From contig NZ_CSTE01000007.1 in NCBI RefSeq assembly GCF_001368915.1, positions 1-63,531 on the forward strand: DNA of 63,531 bases, written 5' to 3'. This DNA is from Haloferax massiliensis. GTDB lineage: Archaea > Halobacteriota > Halobacteria > Halobacteriales > Haloferacaceae. This document shows, piece after piece, positions 16,384 to 23,736 of this stretch. Each line of letters opens with the position of its first letter. The stretch's first letter is position 1. The position numbers were made by a program, and so were the translations under genes. Below the pieces are notes generated by a model. It was not told the DNA's origin. It ran no database searches and was given only the letters and a program-made list of their open reading frames with translations.

Positions 16384-17693
16384 GGCAGCACCTCCGCGAA
16401 CACCGTGTCGTCGTAGCGGTTCGTCTCGACCTCGCGGGGGTCGGTGATTTCGCCGTACAGCGCGCTCGCGCCGACGGTCGCCGGACTCGACAGGTAGACC
16501 GACGACTCCATCGACCCCTCGCGGCCGGGGAAGTTCCGGTTCGCCGTGGCGAGACAGACGTCGCCGTCGCCGAGGACGCCCTGATGGTAGCCCGCGCAGG
16601 GGCCGCAGCCGGCGCTCTGGATGACCGCGCCGGCGTCGGTGAGCGTCTGGAAGACGCCCGTCCCGAGCATGTGCTGGTAGACGGACTTCGAGGCGGGGAC
16701 GACGACCATCCGGACGTTCGGGGCGATGGTCTCGCCCGCGAGGATGTCCGCGACGATTTTGATGTCCTCGTACCGGCCGTTCGTGCAGGTGCCGACGAAC
16801 AGCTGGTCGACCTCGGTGCCCGCGACCTCGGTCACGTCCACCGCGTTCTCGGGGTTCGACGGCTTCGAAACCTGCGGGGCGAGGGCGGCCGCGTCGTAGG
16901 TGTGGACCGCCTCGTAGTCGGCGTCGTCGTCGGAGACGAACGCGTCGCCGAGGTCGATTTCGTTCCCGGTCTGGCGTTCGAGGTACGACTCGGTCCGCTC
17001 GTCGGGCGCGACGAGGCCGGCCTTGCCGCCCATCTCGATGGCCATGTTCGAGAGGACGAGGCGCTCGTGAATCGGGAGCGACTCGACGGCGCTCCCGGCG
17101 TACTCGGCTGCCATGTAGGTACAGCCGTCGAAGCCCACGTCGCCGATAAAGCGGAGGATGAGGTCCTTCGCGTAGACGCCGTCTTGAAGCTCGCCGTCGA
17201 CCTCGAAGCGGAGCGTCTTCGGGACGCGGAACCAGAGTTCGCCCGTCGCGAGCGCGGTTCCGAGGTCGGTCGAGCCGACGCCGGTCCCGAACGCGCCGAT
17301 GCCGCCGTAGGTCGTCGAGTGGGAGTCCGCGCCGATGACGAGGTCGCCGGGGCCGACGAAGCCCTCCTCGACGAGGACGGCGTGGCAGATGCCGTCGCCC
17401 ACGTCGAACTGGTGCGCGCCGTGTTTCGCCGCGAACTCGCGGACCGCGTTGTGGTTGTTCGCGGCCTGCACCCCGTCGGCGGGGGCGTGGTGGTCGATGG
17501 TGAAGACGGTCCGGTCGGGCGCGAACAGCTCGCCGTCGTCGCCCGTCACCTCGTCGAACGTCTGGAACGCGAGCGGGCCGGTGATGTCGTGGGCCATCGC
17601 CACGTCCACGTCGGCTTCGACGTAGTCGCCGGCGCGGGCGTCGGTTCCCGATTTCTCCGAGAGCAACTTCTCCGCGAGGGTCTTGCCGGACAT
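16380..17693 (-). CDS. LeuC-like [4Fe-4S] large subunit of an aconitase-family hydratase
   Basis: The 437-residue catalytic subunit would hydrate or dehydrate a di- or tricarboxylic acid with a [4Fe-4S] cluster. The cluster cysteines are C303 in GTCTNGRYEDI and C363 and C366 in SAGCGPCAGYHQG. IGADSHSTTYGGIGAFGTG and NRNFPGREGS are the usual substrate-site blocks. The size is typical of archaeal LeuC/HacA. Leucine synthesis is unlikely, because the neighbours are a CoA-transferase and a lyase rather than LeuA or LeuB. The context suits maleate-, citraconate- or dimethylmaleate-type hydration to a 2-alkylmalate. It starts one base after the lyase gene ends. Confidence 0.9.
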   Translation of the reverse strand: MSGKTLAEKLLSEKSGTDARAGDYVEADVDVAMAHDITGPLAFQTFDEVTGDDGELFAPDRTVFTIDHHAPADGVQAANNHNAVREFAAKHGAHQFDVGDGICHAVLVEEGFVGPGDLVIGADSHSTTYGGIGAFGTGVGSTDLGTALATGELWFRVPKTLRFEVDGELQDGVYAKDLILRFIGDVGFDGCTYMAAEYAGSAVESLPIHERLVLSNMAIEMGGKAGLVAPDERTESYLERQTGNEIDLGDAFVSDDDADYEAVHTYDAAALAPQVSKPSNPENAVDVTEVAGTEVDQLFVGTCTNGRYEDIKIVADILAGETIAPNVRMVVVPASKSVYQHMLGTGVFQTLTDAGAVIQSAGCGPCAGYHQGVLGDGDVCLATANRNFPGREGSMESSVYLSSPATVGASALYGEITDPREVETNRYDDTVFAEVLP

Positions 17694-17694
17694 G

Positions 17695-18654
17695 TCAGTT
17701 CTCCTCCCCGTCGGCGGCGACGGTGTCGAGGACGCCCTCGACGGTGCCGCCCGCGAGGACGTGGCTCGTCAGGCCGAGGCCCAGTCGGTCGGACACGTCG
17801 TGAGCGGCCGCCTCGATGCGGCCGAAGTCGACGCCGTGGCCGACGCCCATGCGTTCGAGCATCTGGACGAGGTCCTCGGTCGGCGTGTTGCCGACGCCGG
17901 ACATGTCGCCCGGGAGGACGACGCCGCCGCCGAGGCCGCAGACCGAGGCGTCGAAGCGGTCGACGCCGACCGCCATCGCGGCCAGCGTGTTGGCGAGGCT
18001 CATCCCGTTCGTGTCGTGGAGGTGCAGGCCCATGTCGAGGCCGGGGTGCGCCTCGAACGCGGCGGTGAAGCGCTCCGTGATTTCGACCGGGTTCGCGAGG
18101 CCCATCGTCGTCGCCAGCGTCACCTCGTCGACGCCGGAGTCGACGACGCTGTCGACGACCGCGAGCGTCTCCGCCGGGTCGATTGCGCCCTCGTAGGGGC
18201 AGTAGAAGCTCGTGCCCATCCCGGCTTCGACCTCGATGCCGTGGTCGTGGGCGAGGTCGACGATGTCGTCCATCTCCGCGAGCACCTCCTCGCGGGTGCG
18301 GTTCTGGTTTTTCGCGGTGTACGTCTCGCTCACCGTGACGAGCGCGTTCACCTTGTCAACCTCGGCCTCGACGGCGCGCTCCATGCCCCGGAGGTTGGGG
18401 ACGAGCGCCCGGTAGGTCACGCCGTCGCGGCGGGTGATTCGCGTCGCCACCTCGTCGGCGTCCCGCAGGGTCGGGACGGCCTTCGGGTGGGTGAAAGAGG
18501 AGAGTTCGATTTCGTCGACGCCGGTGTCCGAGAGGGCGTCGATTATCTCGACTTTCTCGTCGGTCGGGACGAACTCGTCGAGGCGCTGGAACCCGTCGCG
18601 GGGGAGCATCTCGACGACGTGGACGCGCTCGGGAAGCGAGTCGAGGAGGCTCAT
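17695..18654 (-). CDS. HMG-CoA-lyase-family (DRE-TIM) enzyme with altered catalytic loop
   Basis: The 319-residue TIM barrel fits 3-hydroxyacyl-CoA lyases. Metal-site residues are present: R19-D20 in EMLPRDGFQ, H211 and H213 in GLHLHDTNGMS, and N256 in GVGNTPTED. The mobile loop that in HMG-CoA lyase reads GLGGCPYA is here GLGGGVVLPGD, so the catalytic Cys is Gly244; a Cys appears five residues earlier (C239). It is thus probably not a true HMG-CoA lyase. It lies between a CaiB CoA-transferase (overlapping by 4) and LeuCD, the arrangement expected for cleaving a citramalyl-CoA-like thioester. R-citramalyl-CoA lyase of Chloroflexus is a family precedent. Products would be an acyl-CoA and a 2-oxoacid. 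Confidence 0.82.
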   Translation of the reverse strand: MSLLDSLPERVHVVEMLPRDGFQRLDEFVPTDEKVEIIDALSDTGVDEIELSSFTHPKAVPTLRDADEVATRITRRDGVTYRALVPNLRGMERAVEAEVDKVNALVTVSETYTAKNQNRTREEVLAEMDDIVDLAHDHGIEVEAGMGTSFYCPYEGAIDPAETLAVVDSVVDSGVDEVTLATTMGLANPVEITERFTAAFEAHPGLDMGLHLHDTNGMSLANTLAAMAVGVDRFDASVCGLGGGVVLPGDMSGVGNTPTEDLVQMLERMGVGHGVDFGRIEAAAHDVSDRLGLGLTSHVLAGGTVEGVLDTVAADGEEN

Positions 18655-19856
18655 ATCACGTCCTCCGCTTCGAGGTCCGAAAGCACCGACTCGTCGTAGC
18701 CGAGTCGGTCGCGGTAGACCGCGTCGTTGTGTTCACCGAGCGACGGACCGAGGTGGTCGACCCGCCCCGGCGTCTCCGAGAACTTCGGGAAGGCGTTCTG
18801 GACGACCGCCTCGCCGAGGTCGGGGTCGTCGACCGTCAGGAACGCCTCGCGCGCCGCGTAGTGCTCGTCGTTGAGGATGTCCTCGACGTTGTAGACGGGC
18901 GCGAGCGTCGCGTCGGCCGCCTCGAACGCGTCGAGAACCTCCTCGCGGCTGTGGTCGTCCATCCAGTCTTGGATGATGGCGTCGAGTTCGTCGACGTGTT
19001 CCAGTCGGTCCTCGTTGGTCTCGAACCGCGGGTCGTCTTTCAGGTCGGGGCGGTCGATGGCGTCGAACGTGCGCTCGGCGAGCGGTTGGGCGCTCGCGGA
19101 GATGGCGACCCAGCGGTCGTCGCCCGTCCGGTAGACGTTCCGCGGGGCCGACGAGGTCGAGCGGTTGCCCGACCGCGACTCGATTTCGCCGAGTTGGTCG
19201 TAGCGGAGCGGTTGCGGGCCGAGCAGGCCGAAGATGGGTTCGATGAGGCTCGTGTCGATGTACTGGCCGCCGCCGCCGTGGACGTCGCGGTGGTAGAGCG
19301 CGAACATCACCGCGAACGTCGAAAACAGCGCCGCGATGTTGTCGGCGAGGCCGGTCGGCGGGAGCAACGGAGGCGAGTCGGGGAAGCCGTTGAGGTAGGC
19401 GAAGCCGGACATCGCCTCCGCGAGCGTCCCGAAGCCGGGGCGCTCGGCGTACGGGCCGGTCTGACCGAAGCCGGACATCCGAAGCATCACGAGGTCGTCG
19501 TTGACCTCGGAGAGGCGCTCCCAGCCGACATTCCAGCGTTCGAGCGTGCCGGGCCGGAAGTTCTCGATGAGGAGGTCGGCCTCGCCCACGAGGTCCTCGA
19601 ACACCGCCGCGCCCTCGTCGGTGGAGATGTTCAGGGTGATAGACTGCTTGTTCCGCGAGAGGTACTTGTGCCAGAGGCCGACGCCGTCTTTCTGTGGACC
19701 GAAGCGGCGGATGTGGTCGCCGAACGCCGGGTGTTCGATTTTGATGACCGTCGCCCCGAAGTCGGCCAGGAAGCGGCCGACGGTCGGGCCGGATATCATC
19801 GACCCGGCTTCGAGGACGACGAGGCCGTCGAGTGGTCCGTTCGTGTCGTTCGTCAT
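18651..19856 (-). CDS. Class III (CaiB/BaiF family) CoA-transferase
   Basis: A 401-residue enzyme that moves CoA between carboxylic acids through an aspartyl-CoA thioester. The N-terminal block LDGLVVLEAGSMISGP, then FGATVIKIEHP and LLIENFRPGTLERW are family hallmarks. The likely nucleophile is D172 in LPPTGLADNIAA. Family members include formyl-CoA transferase and succinyl-CoA:R-citramalate CoA-transferase. Given the next gene, its acceptor is probably a 2-alkylmalate made by the LeuCD-like hydratase. It is separated from the cyclic amidohydrolase gene by 142 bases with a CA-rich leader, so it may have its own transcript start. Confidence 0.88.
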   Translation of the reverse strand: MTNDTNGPLDGLVVLEAGSMISGPTVGRFLADFGATVIKIEHPAFGDHIRRFGPQKDGVGLWHKYLSRNKQSITLNISTDEGAAVFEDLVGEADLLIENFRPGTLERWNVGWERLSEVNDDLVMLRMSGFGQTGPYAERPGFGTLAEAMSGFAYLNGFPDSPPLLPPTGLADNIAALFSTFAVMFALYHRDVHGGGGQYIDTSLIEPIFGLLGPQPLRYDQLGEIESRSGNRSTSSAPRNVYRTGDDRWVAISASAQPLAERTFDAIDRPDLKDDPRFETNEDRLEHVDELDAIIQDWMDDHSREEVLDAFEAADATLAPVYNVEDILNDEHYAAREAFLTVDDPDLGEAVVQNAFPKFSETPGRVDHLGPSLGEHNDAVYRDRLGYDESVLSDLEAEDVI

Positions 19857-19998
19857 GTCGTGTGTGTCTTCTCGTTCTGTGTCGCGTGTGGTGGTCGTGT
19901 GGTGGTGCGTGTGCGCGTCCGCGTGCCCGTCGGGACGTGTGCCCGGTTCCGCGTGGCCGGTCAGTCCGCGTTCGTGGCTCGGTTCGGTCGCCGCCGGC
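19857..19998 (-). other. CA-rich untranslated leader before the CoA-transferase
   Basis: On the minus strand, the 60 or so bases before the ATG are almost free of T and dominated by CAC/ACA steps (acgcaccaccacacgacc and following). No TATA box is evident in the gap. Such a stretch would be unstructured as RNA and might aid loading of ribosomes or separate two translational blocks of one operon. Confidence 0.55.
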
Positions 19999-21399
19999 TC
20001 ACACCGGGCGGTCGATGTGGGTTCCGTGCCCTTTCGTGCCGACGATTTCGCCGTCGTCGTAGGCGAGTTCGCCCTTCACGACGGTCTGGGTCGGCCAGCC
20101 GGTGACCTCTCGGCCCTCGTAGGGGGAGTAGCCGCTGACGCTGTGTAACAGTTCCGGCGTGACCGTCTTCGTCTCGTCGAGGTCGACGACGGCGAGGTCG
20201 GCGTCGCTTCCGACCCGGACTGTCCCCTTCTTGGGGTAGAGGTTGAACGCCTTCGCCGCGTTGGTGCTGGTGACCTCGACGGCGCGTTCGAGCGAGATGC
20301 GACCCTCGTTGACGCCCTCCGAGAGGATGAGCGGGAGCATCACCGGCGTCGAGGGGAACCCGAGCAGGCTGTCGCGGATGCCCTCGCCGAACTTGTTCTC
20401 CGCGAGGTTGGCGCAGTGGTCGGTCCCGATAGTCGAGATGGTGCCGTCGGCGAGGCGCTCCCAGAGCGTCTCTTGGTCGGCTTTCGACCGAACTGGGGGG
20501 TTGACTTTCATGCGCTCGTCGCACTCCTCGGTTGTGAGCGCGAGGTAGTGGATACACGTCTCGCCCCACGCCCGGTAGCCCGCGTCGTGGAGCGCGGCGA
20601 GTTCGTCTGCGGTCCCCCCGGCGGAGATGTGGACCGCGTAGAAGCGGTCGTCGTAGCCGTGGACCTTGGCGAGCGCGGCCCCGGCGACCATGCTCTGGGT
20701 CTCGGCGTAGCCGGGGAACTCCTCGACCATCACCTCGTAGCCCTCGTCGGCGTCGGCGTCGGTGTCGTCGGACTCCGAGGTGACGTAGACGTTGCCGCCG
20801 GCGAGCGCGTTCGTGATTTCGACGTTCTCGGAGTGGTAGCCGAGCGTCGTCGGCACGTCCTGTTCGGCGAGTTTCCGGACGAACGCATCGCCGAAGTCGT
20901 CGTGCATATCGCAGTCGACGCCGAACTTCTCGCGGGCGGCGTCCTTGTAGTTCATGTACCACTTGAACGTCGTGATGCCGAACTCGTCGATGATAGTCGG
21001 AATCTCCTCTATGTGCTCCATCGAGAGCAGGCCCAGCGAGAAGAAGTAATCGTGGTAGTAGTTCGGCTCCGCCTCGTCGAAGTAGCCCGGCATGATGTCC
21101 TCGTAGGCCCCGGCCCGGCGGAAGTAGTTCCCGATGGTGGTCACGCCGCCGACGAGGTCGGACTTGGACTCGGACTCGGCGTCCGCCTCCAGCCCGCGGT
21201 AGATGCCGTGGTGGGTGTGCGGGTCGATTGCGCCCGGGAGCACGTGCTTGCCCGTCGCGTCGATTTCCGTCTCGCCGGAGAGCGTGCCGGGGGCGGCGAC
21301 GGCGGAGATGGTCTCGCCGTCGGCCGCGACGTCGGCTTCGAAGGTGCCGTGTTCGGGCGTGACGACGGTGCCGTTCGAGATGACGAGGTCGTGAGTCAT
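19999..21399 (-). CDS. Cyclic amidohydrolase (dihydropyrimidinase/hydantoinase family)
   Basis: The 466-residue enzyme hydrolyses a cyclic amide, imide or ureide. All ligands of a binuclear metal site are present: H61 and H63 in DPHTHHG, the carboxylated Lys as K146 in TTFKWYMNYK, H189 in GYHSENV, H257 in YAVHISAG and D327 in STIGTDHCAN. The length is usual for D-hydantoinases. The segment 206-220 is a Ser/Asp/Glu-rich insertion. The gene overlaps the preceding amidohydrolase gene by 4 bases, and that pairing suggests ring opening followed by hydrolysis of the open-chain amide. Dihydropyrimidine, hydantoin and cyclic imides are all candidate substrates. Confidence 0.9.
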   Translation of the reverse strand: MTHDLVISNGTVVTPEHGTFEADVAADGETISAVAAPGTLSGETEIDATGKHVLPGAIDPHTHHGIYRGLEADAESESKSDLVGGVTTIGNYFRRAGAYEDIMPGYFDEAEPNYYHDYFFSLGLLSMEHIEEIPTIIDEFGITTFKWYMNYKDAAREKFGVDCDMHDDFGDAFVRKLAEQDVPTTLGYHSENVEITNALAGGNVYVTSESDDTDADADEGYEVMVEEFPGYAETQSMVAGAALAKVHGYDDRFYAVHISAGGTADELAALHDAGYRAWGETCIHYLALTTEECDERMKVNPPVRSKADQETLWERLADGTISTIGTDHCANLAENKFGEGIRDSLLGFPSTPVMLPLILSEGVNEGRISLERAVEVTSTNAAKAFNLYPKKGTVRVGSDADLAVVDLDETKTVTPELLHSVSGYSPYEGREVTGWPTQTVVKGELAYDDGEIVGTKGHGTHIDRPV

Positions 21400-22055
21400 A
21401 GCGTCTCGACCCACTCCTTGACCGCCTCGGTCTCCAGCACCTCGGCGTACTTCATCCACAGGTCGAGGAGGCCGATTTTGTGGGACGCCTCGATGCGGTC
21501 GAAGATGCACTCCTGCGGCAGGACGACGCTGAAGCCGTTCTGCTTGGCGTCGACCGCGGTGGCTCGGACGCACCCGCTCGTGGAGTTGCCGACGATGACG
21601 ACCGAGTCGTGGCCCCCGCGGACGAGCCGCGAGAGCAGGTCGGTCCCGTAGAACGCCGACGCGTAGGACTTGTCGACGACGGTGTCGCCCGCCTCGGGCG
21701 CGACCGGGTCGACGATGTCGAGGTCGGGGTGGTCGGGGTCGTCGTAGCTCGACGGGACGACCCGCGTGTACGTCACCGGAAGCCCCTGTTCTCGCGCGAA
21801 GTCGAGGAACGGGTCGATGTGTTCGATGGCGTCCCACGCGACGTCGCCCATCGCGGTGCGGTACTCCTCGATGGCGTCGAGGATGGGAACGTTCTCGCCG
21901 ACGATGAGCCGCTGCATGTCGATGACGAGAACCATCGGGTTCTCGCCCATGCCGCGGGACTCCCACGACGAGGCGCCCTCCCTGTCGTAACCAGCCTTCG
22001 TGATGACCTGTTTATCCTGTTCGGATAGCAGGTCCTCCCAGATACGGTCTGTCAT
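21396..22055 (-). CDS. Isochorismatase-family amidohydrolase (maleamate/carbamoylsarcosine type)
   Basis: The 219-residue cysteine hydrolase has the family triad D46 (VLVIDMQ), K129 (VVDKSYASAF) and C162 (NSTSGCVRATAVDA). The TSGCVRAT block and the long N-terminal arm before the first strand (AGYDREGASSWESRGMG) resemble maleamate amidohydrolase and N-carbamoylsarcosine amidase more than isochorismatases. It would release ammonia from a linear amide or carbamoyl compound, probably the product of the next gene in the operon. The ATG at 22055 was chosen over one at 22091, because a TATA-like box (22091-22099) overlaps the upstream codon. Confidence 0.88.
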   Translation of the reverse strand: MTDRIWEDLLSEQDKQVITKAGYDREGASSWESRGMGENPMVLVIDMQRLIVGENVPILDAIEEYRTAMGDVAWDAIEHIDPFLDFAREQGLPVTYTRVVPSSYDDPDHPDLDIVDPVAPEAGDTVVDKSYASAFYGTDLLSRLVRGGHDSVVIVGNSTSGCVRATAVDAKQNGFSVVLPQECIFDRIEASHKIGLLDLWMKYAEVLETEAVKEWVETL

Positions 22056-22090
22056 GACTCGCTTCGCCTGAGATGCGGTGGCATCCAGCA

Positions 22091-22099
22091 TAAAAGTAC
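22091..22099 (-). promoter_or_regulatory. TATA-like box before the isochorismatase-family gene
   Basis: Minus-strand tactttta lies in the 66-base gap after the LLM gene, about 40 bases before the ATG at 22055. It may be an internal promoter for the downstream six genes. Confidence 0.45.
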
Positions 22100-22121
22100 G
22101 GCACGGTCCGCCGGCGTCATG

Positions 22122-23099
22122 TTACGGGGCGAACACCTCCAGCGTTCGGGCGACCCACTCGCGGTCGACGCCGGCGGGCGCGCGGACGACCGGGAGGTCG
22201 ACGCCCATCTCCCGGAGTTCGCCGAGCCGTCCCCGCACGTCGTCGGGCGCGCCGACCAGGGCCACGAGGTCGAGGAAGTCGGCCGAGAGTTCGCGCGCTC
22301 CGGCCTCGGTCGTCGGCGCGGCCCGGACCGCCTCGACCTCGCCGGCGAAGCCGGCCTGCTCGGCCGCGCGGTCGTAGTAGCCCGGCACGTCCCGCAGGTA
22401 GTAGGCGACGTGTTCGGCCGCCGCCCGCCGCGCCTCGTCGGGGTCGTCGTGGACGGCCGTGAGGACGTACATCGCCACGTCCACGTCGCTTCGGTCGCGC
22501 CCGCTTCGGGCGGTGCCGGTGTCGAGCCACCCCAGCGCCTCCTCGAACTGCGGGCGCGGATACAGGTTCGGAAGCCAGCCGTCGGCGACCTGCCCGGTCA
22601 GCCGGACGTTCGCGGGGCCGAGCGCGCCGTTGTAGATTGGTATCTCCTCGCGGACGGGTTCGAAGGCGTCCCAGAAGCTCGTGCGCTCGGGCGAGAAGAA
22701 CTCCCCGTCGAACGAGTCGGCGTCGCCCCGGAGGTAGCGCCGCACGAGGTCGACGTACTCGTGGAGCCGCGACAGCGGGCGGTCGAAGGGGACGCCGTGG
22801 AACGCCTCGACGACGCCGGGGTGGGCGACGCCGAGGCCGAGAATCGCGCGCCCGTCGGAGTGGTCGTCGAGGGTCGCCGCGGCCGCCGCGAGCGCCGCCG
22901 GCGTCCGCGAGAACACGTTGACGATACCGGTCGCGAGGCCGATTTCGTCGGTGTGGACGGCCCAGCGTTCGAGCTTTCCGAAGGCGGTCTTGCCCTGTCC
23001 CTCGGCGGCCCACGCCGACTCGTAGCCGAGTTCCTCGGCGCGGACGACGAGCGAGGGGTCGTCGCGGAGCGCGAACAGGACACCGGTTCGCTCGCTCAT
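22122..23099 (-). CDS. Luciferase-like (LLM) flavin/F420-dependent oxidoreductase
   Basis: A 325-residue TIM-barrel enzyme of the bacterial luciferase superfamily, starting MSERTGVLFALRDDPSLVVR. Blocks such as AEELGYESAWAAEG, GLATGIVNVFSRTPAALA, RAILGLGVAHPGVVE and IPIYNGALGPANVRLTGQ are typical of the F420-dependent mer/MSMEG-like branch, and haloarchaea make F420. It might use FMN instead. In this island it could oxidise or oxygenate the ring of the substrate, in the way RutA works ahead of RutB; that is inference. The start overlaps the SnoaL-like stop by 4 bases (ATGA). Confidence 0.87.
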   Translation of the reverse strand: MSERTGVLFALRDDPSLVVRAEELGYESAWAAEGQGKTAFGKLERWAVHTDEIGLATGIVNVFSRTPAALAAAAATLDDHSDGRAILGLGVAHPGVVEAFHGVPFDRPLSRLHEYVDLVRRYLRGDADSFDGEFFSPERTSFWDAFEPVREEIPIYNGALGPANVRLTGQVADGWLPNLYPRPQFEEALGWLDTGTARSGRDRSDVDVAMYVLTAVHDDPDEARRAAAEHVAYYLRDVPGYYDRAAEQAGFAGEVEAVRAAPTTEAGARELSADFLDLVALVGAPDDVRGRLGELREMGVDLPVVRAPAGVDREWVARTLEVFAP

Positions 23100-23503
23100 T
23101 CCTCCGCCGGAACCGCGGGCGCATCGTCGGCCGGGACCGGGACGACGCCGTCGACGGCGAGGTCGTTCCAGATGTCGAGGCGCTCGATGAGCCCCCGGCG
23201 GACGACGTAGATATCGACGTAGCGAACGTCCGAGAACTCCGCGCCGTCGTTGTCGACGCCGTAGAGCGACCCGACGCTCACGACGGTGTCGCCCGCCTCC
23301 ATCCAGCGGTCGAACTCCTTTGCCGCCCACTCGTACCGCGGTTCGAGGTGCGCGAGGAAGTCGTAGGCCGCGGTCGGTCCCTCGAAGGTCGCCCCCGGCA
23401 GGGAGATGACGGCGTCCTCGGCGAACAGGTCGCCGACGGTGTTCCTGCGGTCGTCTTCCATGCGGTCGAAGAACTCCTCGACGATATCTCGTGGCGAGTC
23501 CAT
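23096..23503 (-). CDS. SnoaL-like (NTF2-fold) protein
   Basis: The 135-residue protein starts MDSPRDIVEEFFDRMEDD and shows the cone-shaped NTF2-like pattern: helix pair, then strands around FAEDAVISLPGATFEGPTA, DTVVSVGSLYGV and DVRYVDIYVVRRGLIERLDI. Members of this fold include polyketide cyclases, epoxide hydrolases and hydratases; here it may assist the LLM enzyme encoded next. It is the first gene of the minus-strand operon. A TATA-like box at 23528-23536 favours this ATG over one at 23539. Confidence 0.8.
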   Translation of the reverse strand: MDSPRDIVEEFFDRMEDDRRNTVGDLFAEDAVISLPGATFEGPTAAYDFLAHLEPRYEWAAKEFDRWMEAGDTVVSVGSLYGVDNDGAEFSDVRYVDIYVVRRGLIERLDIWNDLAVDGVVPVPADDAPAVPAEE

Positions 23504-23527
23504 GCGGTATGGGTGTTCTCGACACAC

Positions 23528-23536
23528 ATAGTTTTT
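23528..23536 (-). promoter_or_regulatory. TATA-like box for the eight-gene catabolic operon
   Basis: Minus-strand aaaaactat is centred about 28 bases before the ATG at 23503, in the 233-base divergent gap shared with the flavoprotein gene. Confidence 0.55.
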
Positions 23537-23704
23537 CACTCCGTCGTTCCCGACAATCTGTCGTTCCTGAACGTTCGAGTCGGCGCGACGGCGGACGCGG
23601 CCGCAGGAGCGACGGGGGGATTGTTCTCACGTGCGCCCACGAAACCGACGGACACGGCGACGACGCGAGAGGGCCGCGGCGACGCCGACGCCGCCGGAGG
23701 CGGT

Positions 23705-23713
23705 AGTTTTACG
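23705..23713 (+). promoter_or_regulatory. TATA-like box for the flavoprotein gene
   Basis: agttttacg is centred about 28 bases before the ATG at 23737. The divergent region 23504-23736 holds no gene and presumably contains the shared control sites of both halves of the island. Confidence 0.55.
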
Positions 23714-23736
23714 ATAGAGTCTACCTAGCAGAGTGC

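Noticed and set aside
15850..17693. LeuC/LeuD as leucine biosynthesis genes
   Set aside because: No leuA or leuB is nearby, the recognition loop differs, and the partners are a CoA-transferase and a lyase.
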